DNA of 64,000 bases from assembly GCA_963728475.1 (NCBI GenBank), contig CAVSKL010000004.1:248001-312000 (forward strand), written 5' to 3'. The position numbers were made by a program, and so were the translations under genes. Of this stretch, positions 45,935-54,652 are shown piece by piece. The DNA comes from CAVSKL01 sp963728475 [NCBI: Candidatus Eiseniibacteriota bacterium]. GTDB taxonomy: Bacteria > Eisenbacteria > RBG-16-71-46 > JABDJR01. The notes beneath the pieces are model-generated. The model was not told the origin of the DNA and ran no database searches. It worked only from the letters and a program-made list of their open reading frames with translations. Within the stretch, counting starts at the first letter, position 1. Every line of letters begins with the position of its first letter.

Positions 45935-48223
45935 TCAGAAGCCGGTGGCGGCGCGAAGCCGGATGTCCCGGCCGGGGTTGTCGGCGAACGCCTTGTACCG
46001 GCTGAGAAAGTCGCGATAGCGCCGGTCGGCCGCGTTCCGGACCCGGAGCGAGAGATCGAAGTTCCGTCCCATCAAGCGGCGGGAGATCCCGGCGTGGAGA
46101 TCGACCAGGGAGTAGCCGCCGGAGCCGATCTCGTGTCCGGCCAGGCGGGTCTTCCCCGCCACCGTTTCCACCTCCGCCCCCGCGGTGGCGGAACGGGCCC
46201 AGCGGAGGTTGCGCCAGGTCCCGGCCACTCCGACCACGCTCCGGAGGGGGGGGATGAGGGGGAGGGGTGCGCCGGTGGCGGCCTCGTTTCCCCGGACAAA
46301 ATCGAGCCGCCCGGTGACCGCCCACGGTCCCCGGATTCCCGCGCTCGCCCCCAGCTCCATTCCGGTGAGGACGGCGTCGGTCCGGCGGTACTCCCACACC
46401 GGCAGATCGCCCGCGTTTCCGCCGGTGGGGTAGAGGCCGATGTAATCGTCGATGCGGTTCCGGTAGGCCGAGACCTCGGCGTGGACGCGCCGCCCCTCCC
46501 ACCGGAGCCCGCCGTCCAGATTCCAGGCGCGCTCGGCCGCGAGATCGCTCCGGCCGAGAAGGTACCGGGCGTCGGCCACCTGGGGGCCGTCGGCGTAGAG
46601 CTCGAACAGGGTGGGAGCGCGCCACGCCAACCCCGCGTTGGCCGCGACCGCCACCCGAGGCACCGGCCGGAACACCAGGCCCAGATCCCCGGACGCCCGG
46701 CTCCAGTGCCGGCGGCCGCCGGCGGGAAGGCCGAGCCGGGGATCGGGGTCGGCGGTGAGCGAGCGGGTGTCCCCGCGCACCCCGCCGAGCAGGCTCCAGC
46801 GGCCGAGGCGGGCCTCCTCGAACAGGAACGCGCCGCCGGAGGAGATCGAGGCATCCGGCACCAGCGGGATCGGGCCGCGGGAGTCGTTGTGCTGGAGCAT
46901 GCCGGAGAGCCCCGCGGTGCCGCTCACCCGGCTTCCGATCCGGTGATGGGCCAGGAGATCCAGGGTGGCGGTGTCGAGGAGCAGGTTGAATGCCTCCCGC
47001 TCCGCGGCGGCCGACCGGACCACGCCGGGTGCGGCGATGGTGTCGGGGGAGGCGGCCTCGTCCGAGATCTCGATCAGAGAATGGCGCTCGAACTGAGCCT
47101 TCATCTCGAACCGGGTCGTGCCCGCAACCAGGGAGCCGTCGATCTGGACGCGGTCGTCGGACGCCTTGCGCTCGGGGCCGGCATCCGGGCCCTCGGGCGC
47201 TCCGGGAGGCGGCCCGTTCGCTTCCAGGAGCTTGAACTCGCCCCCGTAGCGGGCGTAGCGCAAGGAGACCGTCCCCCGATCGCCGCGCACTCCGACCGCG
47301 GCGTCCCCGGTGAGCGAGCTGAAGCCGGTGTTGTCGAGTTCCCCGTCGGGAGTATGGAGCGCCTCGGCGAAGCGCCCGGTCCCCGCGGCGCGCCAGCCCC
47401 AGCGGCCCCGCGCGCCTTCCAGGGAGAGCGAGCCCCCGCCCTCCCGGCTGTTGCTGCCGAAATAGGCGGCGGCGGCGCCGCGGGTGAAGGCGGCGGACCC
47501 GTCCGCCTCCGGCAGCTCCGGCGCGAGCACGTTGGCCACCCCGCCGATGGCGTCGGATCCGTAGAGCACGCTCGCGGGGCCCCGGATGACCTCGATCCGG
47601 TCGGCGAGACCGGGATCGATCGAAGGTCCGTCCTCGTCGCTCCAGGAGTAGTCCTCCATGCGGTGCCCGTCGTCCAGCACCAGTACCCGCGCGCCGGTGA
47701 GCCCCCGGATCATGGGCTTCCCGATCTCCGCTCCGGTGGACACCGTCCGCACCCCGGGCAGCCGCTCCAGCGCGTGCGACACGGAGACGCTCGTCTCCTC
47801 CGCCAGCGCGGAGCCGCTCAAGAACGCGGTGGAGAGGGGCGAGTCGAGGACCGGCCGGGGCACCCGGGCGGCGGTGACCTGAACCGGAGGCGCGGTGAAG
47901 GGGCTCTCGGTGAGGGCGAGCGCCACCGGCTCCTCCGCGGGCAGGGTGACCGTGCGGCTCGCGTAAGCGAAGCCCGGCCGGTGCACGATGAGGGTATAGG
48001 CGCCGGCGGGGAGCCGGACAAAGGCGAACGATCCGTCGGCGGCCGACCACGTCTGGCGGTGCAGCTCGACGAGCTGCACCACCGCGTCGCCGAGGGCCCC
48101 CCCCGAGGCGTCGGTGACGGTGCCTCGGAGCGTGGTCGCGGGAGCCGCGGAGCCGGCGGCGGACGCGCTCCCGACGGAGACGAGAGCGAGAAGAAGGGGG
48201 GCCAGCGCCGGGGATCGGCTCAT
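45935..48223 (-). CDS. TonB-dependent outer-membrane receptor
   Basis: The 762-residue protein has a signal peptide (about 1-22) and a carboxypeptidase-regulatory-like domain (about 30-105, L-R-G-T-V-T-D-A-S-G-G-A). The plug domain (about 120-235) contains R-G-L-T-G-A-R-V-L-V-L-D-D-G-H-R and I-E-V-I-R-G-P-A-S-V-L-Y-G-S. A 22-strand-type barrel ends in aromatic F. It would import a metal chelate, cobalamin or glycan using TonB energy. The regulatory domain is common in Bacteroidota-type transporters. No TonB box is obvious, and no lipoprotein partner (SusD) lies next to it, so a siderophore or metal is more likely than a glycan. It has its own promoter. Confidence 0.9.
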   Translation of the reverse strand: MSRSPALAPLLLALVSVGSASAAGSAAPATTLRGTVTDASGGALGDAVVQLVELHRQTWSAADGSFAFVRLPAGAYTLIVHRPGFAYASRTVTLPAEEPVALALTESPFTAPPVQVTAARVPRPVLDSPLSTAFLSGSALAEETSVSVSHALERLPGVRTVSTGAEIGKPMIRGLTGARVLVLDDGHRMEDYSWSDEDGPSIDPGLADRIEVIRGPASVLYGSDAIGGVANVLAPELPEADGSAAFTRGAAAAYFGSNSREGGGSLSLEGARGRWGWRAAGTGRFAEALHTPDGELDNTGFSSLTGDAAVGVRGDRGTVSLRYARYGGEFKLLEANGPPPGAPEGPDAGPERKASDDRVQIDGSLVAGTTRFEMKAQFERHSLIEISDEAASPDTIAAPGVVRSAAAEREAFNLLLDTATLDLLAHHRIGSRVSGTAGLSGMLQHNDSRGPIPLVPDASISSGGAFLFEEARLGRWSLLGGVRGDTRSLTADPDPRLGLPAGGRRHWSRASGDLGLVFRPVPRVAVAANAGLAWRAPTLFELYADGPQVADARYLLGRSDLAAERAWNLDGGLRWEGRRVHAEVSAYRNRIDDYIGLYPTGGNAGDLPVWEYRRTDAVLTGMELGASAGIRGPWAVTGRLDFVRGNEAATGAPLPLIPPLRSVVGVAGTWRNLRWARSATAGAEVETVAGKTRLAGHEIGSGGYSLVDLHAGISRRLMGRNFDLSLRVRNAADRRYRDFLSRYKAFADNPGRDIRLRAATGF

Positions 48224-48262
48224 CGGGTTCGGCTCCGTTCCAGGATGGGGGTCAGGCGCCGG

Positions 48263-48291
48263 ATTCTAGCCCACGCGGCCGGGCCCACCAA
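48263..48291 (-). promoter_or_regulatory. Promoter for the TonB-dependent receptor
   Basis: Minus-strand TTGGTG (48291-48286) and TAGAAT (48268-48263) with a 17-base spacer, about 40 bases before ATG 48223. No Fur-box-like inverted repeat was seen. Confidence 0.6.
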
Positions 48292-48367
48292 GCCGGTTCG
48301 CGGGGCGGGCGCGGCGGACCACGCGGCCGGGCCGCGACCCTCCCGGTGACGCTGTCCCGGCCGGCCG

Positions 48368-49882
48368 TCAGTCCCTCCGCCCCGCGCTCCGGTCGAGCGC
48401 CCGGTACTGGACCGCCTCGGCCACCGCGCCCTGGGTGACGGTCTCCGCGCCGGCGAGGTCCGCCACCGTCCGCGCCACCCGCAGGACCCGGTGGTACGCC
48501 CGTGCCGACAGGCCGAACCGCTCCAGCGCATGCTCCAGGAGCCTGAGCGCCTCCGGCTCCACCCGGCAGCGTCCCTCGGTCTCTCTCAAGCCCAGGTGGG
48601 CGTTGAGCCGTCCCTGGCGTTTCGTCTGCACCGCCCGCGCCCGCGCCACCCGGCGCGCGACCGCCGCCGAAGTCTCTCCCGCCTCGCCGGAGGACAGGTC
48701 CTCGACCTTCACCCGCGGCACCTCGATCTGCAAGTCCATGCGGTCGAGGAGCGGTCCGGAGATCCGCCGCCGGTATTGCTCCACCTGGAACGGCGTGCAC
48801 CGGCAGACGCGCAAGGGGTCGCCGTGGTGGCCGCAGGGACAGGGGTTGAGGGCGGCGATCAACGTGAACCGCGCGGGGAAGGTCACGGTGTAGCGCGCGC
48901 GCGAGATCACCGCGCGCCCTTCCTCCAAGGGCTGGCGGAGCGCCTCCAAGGCGTCCCGGCGGAACTCGGCGAACTCGTCCAGGAACAGCACCCCGTGGTG
49001 GGCCAGGCTCACCTCGCCCGGCCGCGGCACCGGGCCGCCTCCGATCAAGGCGGTGCTGGAAATGGTGTGATGCGGCGCGCGGAAGGGCGGCACGCTCAGG
49101 AGCCCGTCGCCCGGCCGGAGCTGGCCCGCCGCGGAGTGGATGCAGGTGGCTTCGATGGCCGCTTCCCCGGCCAGGACGGGGAGGATCCCCGGCACCCGCC
49201 GGGCCAGGATCGTCTTCCCCGAACCGGGGGGCCCCACGAACAACAGGTTGTGCCCCCCCGCCGCCGCGATCTCCAGGGCGCGCTTGGCCGGCGCCTGTCC
49301 GCGAACCTCGGCCAGGTCGCCGGCGGCCTCGGTCCGGGCCGCCGACACCCCGGCGGGAACGCCCGCCGGCGGCTCGCCGTTCCAGAGCGCCTGGAAGAGT
49401 TCCAACAGCGTCCGCACCGGCCACGCGGTCACGCCCCCCGCGGCGGCCTCGGCGCCGTTGGCCGCCGGCACCACCAGCGCGCGCAACCCGCGCGCCTTCG
49501 CCCACCGCGCCGCCGGGAGCACCCCCTGCACGGGGCGCAGCGTGCCGTCCAGCGCCAGCTCGCCCAGGAACGCCAGGTCGTCCACCCGCGCCCGGGGCAC
49601 GATTCCCGCCGCCAGTCCGAACGCCACCGCCACCGGCAGATCGTAATGCGAGCCGGTCTTGCGCAGGTCGGTGGGGGAGAGGTTCACGGTGACCCGCCCC
49701 TCCGGTAGATCCAGCCCGGAGTGCTTGAATGCGGCCACCAGCCGGTCCTGGCTCTCGCGGACGGTGCTGTCGGGGAGCCCCACGATCACGGTCTTCGGGA
49801 GCCCGTCCCCCACGTCCACCTCCACGGTGACGGGAACCACGTCGATGCCCCAGAGAGACACGGTGCGGACCTGAGCGAGCAT
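48368..49882 (-). CDS. comM: YifB/ComM-family Mg-chelatase-like AAA+ ATPase
   Basis: The 504-residue protein has the N-terminal Lon-protease-like (ChlI) domain starting L-A-Q-V-R-T-V-S-L-W-G-I. The AAA+ core follows, with Walker A G-P-P-G-S-G-K-T and Walker B V-L-F-L-D-E-F. A Cys-rich N-P-C-P-C-G insert with V-C-R-C follows, then the Mg-chelatase C-terminal domain. ComM of Vibrio is a hexameric helicase that promotes branch migration in natural transformation; most bacteria carry a homologue. ATG 49882 gives the family N-terminus. It is transcribed divergently from the Ppx operon, with its own TATACT promoter. Confidence 0.92.
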   Translation of the reverse strand: MLAQVRTVSLWGIDVVPVTVEVDVGDGLPKTVIVGLPDSTVRESQDRLVAAFKHSGLDLPEGRVTVNLSPTDLRKTGSHYDLPVAVAFGLAAGIVPRARVDDLAFLGELALDGTLRPVQGVLPAARWAKARGLRALVVPAANGAEAAAGGVTAWPVRTLLELFQALWNGEPPAGVPAGVSAARTEAAGDLAEVRGQAPAKRALEIAAAGGHNLLFVGPPGSGKTILARRVPGILPVLAGEAAIEATCIHSAAGQLRPGDGLLSVPPFRAPHHTISSTALIGGGPVPRPGEVSLAHHGVLFLDEFAEFRRDALEALRQPLEEGRAVISRARYTVTFPARFTLIAALNPCPCGHHGDPLRVCRCTPFQVEQYRRRISGPLLDRMDLQIEVPRVKVEDLSSGEAGETSAAVARRVARARAVQTKRQGRLNAHLGLRETEGRCRVEPEALRLLEHALERFGLSARAYHRVLRVARTVADLAGAETVTQGAVAEAVQYRALDRSAGRRD

Positions 49883-49950
49883 GGCAATACCCCCGGACGG
49901 GGGTGGCGGGAGGCGGGCGGGGAGGCGAGGCCGGAACGGGGACCGGTCGC

Positions 49951-49979
49951 AGTATAGCCCAGGCCCGGAGCCGGGCCAA
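49951..49979 (-). promoter_or_regulatory. Promoter for yifB/comM
   Basis: Minus-strand TTGGCC (49979-49974) and TATACT (49956-49951), 17-base spacer, leader of about 60 bases that contains a small ACCCCC/GGGGGT hairpin. Confidence 0.6.
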
Positions 49980-50020
49980 CCGGACTCTCCCGGTCCGGTG
50001 CGCGTCCGCCCGCTACGGCG

Positions 50021-50054
50021 CCGTCACAAAACTGTCACAATATGCGGGTAGGCT
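50021..50054 (+). promoter_or_regulatory. Pho-box-like operator and -10 upstream of ppx
   Basis: CCGTCAC (50021-50027), AAAA, CTGTCAC (50032-50038) are two 7-bp direct repeats with an 11-bp period, like the PhoB box (CTGTCAT-N4 twice). TAGGCT (50049-50054) follows ten bases later, the place of the -10 in PhoB-activated promoters, and there is no -35. The first ATG lies about 106 bases downstream. Confidence 0.65.
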
Positions 50055-50160
50055 CCACGGGCTGGATGCTTGCCGGGGGGGGCCCCGGTGGCGTTCGGCC
50101 GAAACGCAGACGGGTCTGGCGGCGCCGGTGGCGCCGGAGCGGGCCCGTGGAAACGGGATC

Positions 50161-51750
50161 ATGAACCGACTCTCCACCCCCGAAGCCGCCGCCCCCGGCG
50201 GGCGCGAGGCGCTCGCCGCCTTCCCGCTCAGGGTGGCGTGCGTGGACGCCGGGTCCAACGCCATCCGCTTCGCCGCCGCCGAGTTCACCGACCGCGTCAA
50301 CTTCACCCCTCTGGACTCCGACCGGGTGCCGGTGCGCCTGGGCCACGGGGTGTTCCTGGGGGGCAAGCTCACCGGCGAGGCCATGGACCGGGCCGCCGCC
50401 GCCTTCCGCTCGTTCCGCGACCGCATGGAGAAGCTGGACGTCACCGCCTACCGCGCGGTGGCCACCAGCGCCATCCGCGAGAGCGCCAACGGGGACCGCT
50501 TCACCGCCCGGGTTAAACGAGAATGCGGGATCGAGATCGACGTGATCAACGGAGCGGAGGAGGCGCGTCTGGTCCACCTGGCCATCCGGAGCCGGATGGT
50601 GCTGGGGCGCGACCGCTGGGTGCTGGTGGACCTGGGCGGGGGGAGCGTCGAGGTGTCGCTGGCGGACGACTCGGGCATTCTGTGGAGCGAGTCGCACACC
50701 ATGGGTTCGGTGCGGCTCCTGGAGGAGCTGGCCGAGGCCGACGACGAGCCCGGCCGCTTCCGCCGGATCCTCGAGGAGTACGTGGCCACCCTGCGGGTCC
50801 CCTCCGCCGCCCGCCAGCGCCGTCCCGCCGGCTTCATCGCCACCGGGGGGAACATGGAGTCCCTGGCCCGGCTGGCCGGGGCCAAGCCGGACGCGGCGGG
50901 GGTGAGCGTGGTCCCGGCGGGGGACCTGGCCCGGGTGATCGAGACCCTGTCGCGGCTCTCCTACCGGCGCCGGGTGGAGGAGCTGGGGCTCCGCGAGGAC
51001 CGGGCCGACGTGATCCTCCCCGCTGCCCTGGTCTACGAGCGGCTGGCCGGGCTGGCCGGCGCCGACCGCATCCACGTCCCCCACGTCGGGGTCAAGGAGG
51101 GGGTCCTCCTCGACGTGGTGGACGCCTGCACCGGGCGCGAGCGCCACGACGAGCGCACCGAGCGGGAGGTCTACGACTCCGCGCTCAACCTGGGCCGCCG
51201 CTACATGTTCGACGAGGAGCACGCGGAGCACGTGACCGCGCTGGCCCGGAGCCTGTTCGACCAGCTCCGCCCGGCCCACCGCATGGGCCCCGACGAGCGG
51301 CGCGTGCTCACCGCGGCCGCGCTCCTCCACGACGTAGGAAGCTACATCAGCTACAAGAAGCACCACCGCCACAGCCTCTACATCATCACCAATTCCGAGG
51401 TCACCGGGCTCTCACCCCGCGAGCTGCTCCTGGCCGGCCAGGTCGCCCGCTATCATCGCAAGGGTGATCCCGACCCCCAGCACGACCACTTCCGCCGCCT
51501 CACCGAGGAGGAGCGCAAGCGGGTCGCCCGGCTGGCCTCGATCCTGCGCATGGCCGACGCCATGGACCGCGAGCACCGGCGGCGGGTGCGCTCGGTGCGG
51601 GTTTCGGTGAAGGGTTCGGAGGTGGTGATTGAGCCCGAGGTGGAGGGGGAGATCCTGCTGGAGCGGTGGTCGCTGGAGAAGCGGTGCGGGCTCTTCGCCC
51701 GCACCTTCGGCCTCGAGGTCCGCGTCCGCGCCGAGCGCGACGGGGACTGA
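50161..51750 (+). CDS. ppx: Exopolyphosphatase / guanosine pentaphosphatase (Ppx/GppA) with C-terminal HD domain
   Basis: The 529-residue protein has the two ASKHA lobes of Ppx/GppA: V-D-A-G-S-N-A-I-R-F near residue 27, Y-R-A-V-A-T-S-A-I-R-E-S near residue 100 and D-L-G-G-G-S-V-E-V-S near residue 160. An HD-type helical domain (about 330-500) follows, with L-L-H-D-V-G-S-Y and H-R-H-S. It hydrolyses terminal phosphates of inorganic polyphosphate or pppGpp. ATG 50161 begins the protein; upstream frame is non-coding. A Pho-box-like promoter precedes it and P-loop, CHAD and SixA genes follow, so a role in polyphosphate turnover is the better guess. Confidence 0.93.
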   Translation: MNRLSTPEAAAPGGREALAAFPLRVACVDAGSNAIRFAAAEFTDRVNFTPLDSDRVPVRLGHGVFLGGKLTGEAMDRAAAAFRSFRDRMEKLDVTAYRAVATSAIRESANGDRFTARVKRECGIEIDVINGAEEARLVHLAIRSRMVLGRDRWVLVDLGGGSVEVSLADDSGILWSESHTMGSVRLLEELAEADDEPGRFRRILEEYVATLRVPSAARQRRPAGFIATGGNMESLARLAGAKPDAAGVSVVPAGDLARVIETLSRLSYRRRVEELGLREDRADVILPAALVYERLAGLAGADRIHVPHVGVKEGVLLDVVDACTGRERHDERTEREVYDSALNLGRRYMFDEEHAEHVTALARSLFDQLRPAHRMGPDERRVLTAAALLHDVGSYISYKKHHRHSLYIITNSEVTGLSPRELLLAGQVARYHRKGDPDPQHDHFRRLTEEERKRVARLASILRMADAMDREHRRRVRSVRVSVKGSEVVIEPEVEGEILLERWSLEKRCGLFARTFGLEVRVRAERDGD

Positions 51751-51765
51751 AAGAGAGGAGCGCCC

Positions 51766-52428
51766 GTGCCCGGAAAGCTCATCGCGGTGGAAGGCCTGGA
51801 CGGCTCCGGAAAATCCACCCAGATCCATCTCGTCCACGAGTGGCTGACCGGCCTGGGCTACCGGGTCGCGTTCAGCGAGTGGAACTCCAGCGACCTGGTC
51901 AAGGCCGCCACCAAGAAGGGGAAGAAGCGCCAGCTCCTCACCCCCACCACCTTCAGCCTCATCCACGCCACCGACTTCACCGACCGCTACGAGCGGCAGA
52001 TCCTGCCCTTCCTGAAGGCGGGCTACCTGGTCCTGTGCGACCGCTACGTGTTCACCTCTTTCGCCCGGGACGCGGTGCGCGGGTGCGACCGGGGGTGGCT
52101 GCGGCGCATGTACTCCTTCGCCAGGGTCCCCGACATCACCTTCTACTTCCGGGCGCCGCTGGAGGTGGCCATGGGGCGGATCCTGGGCGGCCGGCCCCGG
52201 CTCAAGTACTTCGAGGCGGGCATGGACCTGGGACTCTCCCCCGACATCACCGAGAGCTTCCGTATCTTCCAGGGCCGGGTGATGGAGGAGTACCAGCGGA
52301 TGGCCGATGAGTTCGGCTTCACCGTGATCGACGCCACCCTCCCCATTCCCGACCAGCAGCGCCGGGTCCGCGAGATCGTATCGGGCCGCGTGGATCTGCC
52401 CCGGTACCGCACGAGGACCGCGTCATGA
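51766..52428 (+). CDS. Thymidylate-kinase-like P-loop kinase, copy 1 (intact P-loop)
   Basis: The 220-residue protein has Walker A G10-L-D-G-S-G-K16-S-T and the nucleotide-kinase D-R-Y motif (C-D-R-Y-V-F-T-S). The region after it, Y-F-E-A-G-M-D-L-G-L-S-P-D-I-T-E-S-F, replaces the usual TMPK LID and is shared with the next gene. GTG 51766 follows AGAGGAG. True dTMP kinase cannot be excluded. However, duplication, the shared odd motif and the polyphosphate neighbours suggest a different phosphoryl-transfer job, for example on a nucleotide or polyphosphate. That assignment is inference. Confidence 0.8.
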   Translation: MPGKLIAVEGLDGSGKSTQIHLVHEWLTGLGYRVAFSEWNSSDLVKAATKKGKKRQLLTPTTFSLIHATDFTDRYERQILPFLKAGYLVLCDRYVFTSFARDAVRGCDRGWLRRMYSFARVPDITFYFRAPLEVAMGRILGGRPRLKYFEAGMDLGLSPDITESFRIFQGRVMEEYQRMADEFGFTVIDATLPIPDQQRRVREIVSGRVDLPRYRTRTAS

Positions 52429-53219
52429 GCGAGCGCCGCTGCTACGACCAGCCCCTGCCCGGGGTGCAGCTGGAGCAGCTGACCGGGAGCCTGATCGTGA
52501 TCGAGGGCCCGGATTCCTCGGGCCGGTCCAGCCAGATCGCGCTCCTCTCGGGATGGCTGGAGCGGAACGGGTTCGCGGTGGCGGGGATGGGGCTCAAGCG
52601 CTCCACCCTGGTCGCCCCCGCCCTGGAACAGGCCCAGCAGGGAAACGTGCTCAGCCCCCGGACCATGGCCCTGTTCTACGCCTCGGACTTCTACGACCAG
52701 CTCGAGAACCGCATCGTGCCCGCGCTGCGCGCCGGGTACGTGGTGCTGGCCGACCGGTACGTCTTCACCCTCATGGCCCGGGACCTGGTCCGCGGGGGGA
52801 ACCTGGAGTGGCTGCGCTCGCTCTACGGCATGGCCCTGGTCCCCGACGCGGTCTACACCCTGAACGTCTCCACCACCAACCTGGCCCAGCGGGTGCTGTC
52901 CGGCCAGGGGCACCTGGACTACTGGGAGTCGGGGATGGACGTGGGGCTCGCCCGGGACTGGTACGAGAGCTTCGTGCGCTATCAGCGCCGCATGCGGGCG
53001 GCGTTCAAGCAACTCGGAGCCATCTTCGGCTTCGAGGAGATCAACGGGAACCGGTCCATACCGGCCATCAACCGCGACCTGCGAAGCCGGGTGCAGGCGG
53101 TGCTCGGCCGGCGCCATCCCGCATGGAGGCCCGAACATGAAGAGCGTGAAGACCAAGCCCACGGAAACGGAAGCCGCCCCGAAACCGCCGGGGACGGGGC
53201 CCCCGAGCGCGAGCGCTGA
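52425..53219 (+). CDS. Thymidylate-kinase-like P-loop protein, copy 2 (degenerate P-loop)
   Basis: The 264-residue paralogue of the preceding gene (shared D-R-Y-V-F-T, Y-W-E-S-G-M-D-V-G-L, E-S-F) has a 20-residue N-terminal extension. Its P-loop reads G-P-D-S-S-G-R34-S-S: the invariant Lys is Arg. This would weaken or abolish ATP hydrolysis while keeping the fold. It overlaps copy 1 as ATGA, so equal synthesis and a heterodimer are plausible. Its last 27 codons overlap the next gene and look like shadow (H-E-E-R-E-D-Q-A-H-G), so the functional end is probably near residue 237. No function is assigned. Confidence 0.75.
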   Translation: MSERRCYDQPLPGVQLEQLTGSLIVIEGPDSSGRSSQIALLSGWLERNGFAVAGMGLKRSTLVAPALEQAQQGNVLSPRTMALFYASDFYDQLENRIVPALRAGYVVLADRYVFTLMARDLVRGGNLEWLRSLYGMALVPDAVYTLNVSTTNLAQRVLSGQGHLDYWESGMDVGLARDWYESFVRYQRRMRAAFKQLGAIFGFEEINGNRSIPAINRDLRSRVQAVLGRRHPAWRPEHEEREDQAHGNGSRPETAGDGAPERER

Positions 53220-53586
53220 CGGCGCCGGGAAGCCGGGAAAGCGGAACGGGAGGAGGAAGGGGAAGCGGAAGCCCCCGGGGGCGCAGCGGGCCGCGCTGGC
53301 CGGCGAGGTGGCGGCCGAGATCGGCGTCCTGCGCGGGGTTCTGCATGAGACGGTGGACCAGTACACCGCCCGGGTGGACGGGCGCCTCGCCGCCCTTCTC
53401 GCCCGCCTGGAGGGGTCCGAGGCCGGCGGGGACCGCCCCTGGGTGCCCGCGGCGGGAGTGAGCAGGGCCCTGCTCGACGAGCTTCGCGGCCTCAAGCTGA
53501 AACCGGAGAAGGGGCGGGCCAAGGATCTCGCCCGCATCCAGAAGCTGGTGGAATCGCTGGCGATGTTTCCGGAGGGGGAAGCCTGA
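53137..53586 (+). CDS. Small basic protein of unknown function
   Basis: The 149-residue protein has a Lys/Pro/Ala-rich N-terminal third (P-G-K-R-N-G-R-R-K-G-K-R-K) and a helical C-terminal part (R-A-A-L-A-G-E-V-A-A-E-I-G-V-L-R). ATG 53137 is preceded by GGAGG (53124-53128). It overlaps the previous frame by 83 bases and is followed by the CHAD gene after seven bases. The basic tail could bind polyphosphate or nucleic acid. I recognise no family. Confidence 0.6.
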   Translation: MKSVKTKPTETEAAPKPPGTGPPSASADGAGKPGKRNGRRKGKRKPPGAQRAALAGEVAAEIGVLRGVLHETVDQYTARVDGRLAALLARLEGSEAGGDRPWVPAAGVSRALLDELRGLKLKPEKGRAKDLARIQKLVESLAMFPEGEA

Positions 53587-53593
53587 GCTTCCC

Positions 53594-54652
53594 GTGCCGC
53601 CGGTGAACCGCCTTCTCCGCCCGCTCGACCCCCGCGACCCGCCCGGCGGGGCCGCGGTGGAGCTTCTGCGCCGCGAGGCGGCGGAGCTGCGCAGGCTCCT
53701 GGACGGCGGGTCCCTGGACCTCGATCCCGAGTACCTCCACGGGGTGCGGGTGGGGATCCGCCGCGTCCGCGCCGCGCTCCATGCCTTCGAGCCCTGGCTC
53801 GAGGCGCCCCGGGCGGAGGCCGTGCGCCGCGAGCTGGGGGAGCGGATGCGCGGGCTGGGGCGGCTGCGCGATCTGGACGTGTTGCTGGCGCGCCTTCCCC
53901 GCGACCTCGATCGTCTGGACGCCCCCGGCGAGGCCTCGGGCCGGGTGCTGGAGGCGTTCGAGCTCCGCCGGCGCGCCGTCCGCGTGGACGCGGCCCACAC
54001 CCTCGGCTCCATGGAATTCCGGCGCGCGGTGGATGCGATCTCCTCGGTGGCCGCGGCCGGGGGGGCGGCGCCCGCCACCCTCGCCGCGACCTGGCCGCGG
54101 CTCATGGCTGGGCACGCGCGGAAGCTGGCCCGGCTCCAGGACGCGGAGGTGGCCGCCCTCTCCGACGAGGATCTCCACCGGCTCCGGATCGCCATCAAGC
54201 GGCTGCGCTACCTGAGCGAGTTCCTGGCCGGGACCGCCCCGCGGGGGCTCACGCGAGCGGTGAAGCGGCTGGCGCTCTACCAGGACCTCCTGGGCCGGGC
54301 CCAGGACGCGCGGGTAGCGGCGGCTCAGTTCCGGGCGCTGGCCCGGGCCCTGGCCGCGGAGCGGCGCCCCGACCCCGAGATGATCCTGGTGCTGGGAGGG
54401 CTGGTGGAGCGCCAGCGCCGGCGCGGGGTGCGGGCCCGCCGCCGGTTCGAGCGCGAGTGGGAGCGCTGGCCCAAGATCCTGAAACGGCTCGAGCGGAGCG
54501 CGGCCCCGGGTGCGGCCGGCCCTCCCCCGGAGGCGGCGGCGTCCGCCGTGGCCCCGCCCCCGGATGCCGGCGGCGCCCCGCCCGCGGGCGGCGGCGCGGC
54601 GCCGGAAGCGCGCAAACCGAAAGCGCGGGCGCCGGCGCCGGAGTCCCGGTGA
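53594..54652 (+). CDS. CHAD-domain protein (polyphosphate-binding)
   Basis: The 352-residue protein contains a CHAD helical bundle (about 20-290). It has the paired basic motifs H-G-V-R-V-G-I-R-R-V-R-A-A-L and H-R-L-R-I-A-I-K-R-L-R-Y-L, whose His, Arg and Lys line the polyphosphate groove in this family. The C-terminal 60 residues are a Pro/Ala-rich tail. CHAD proteins attach to polyphosphate granules and often sit beside polyphosphate enzymes or CYTH. GTG 53594 is the start; GTG 53603 is an alternative. The stop overlaps the sixA start as GTGA. Its place in the Ppx operon supports a polyphosphate function. Confidence 0.9.
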   Translation: MPPVNRLLRPLDPRDPPGGAAVELLRREAAELRRLLDGGSLDLDPEYLHGVRVGIRRVRAALHAFEPWLEAPRAEAVRRELGERMRGLGRLRDLDVLLARLPRDLDRLDAPGEASGRVLEAFELRRRAVRVDAAHTLGSMEFRRAVDAISSVAAAGGAAPATLAATWPRLMAGHARKLARLQDAEVAALSDEDLHRLRIAIKRLRYLSEFLAGTAPRGLTRAVKRLALYQDLLGRAQDARVAAAQFRALARALAAERRPDPEMILVLGGLVERQRRRGVRARRRFEREWERWPKILKRLERSAAPGAAGPPPEAAASAVAPPPDAGGAPPAGGGAAPEARKPKARAPAPESR

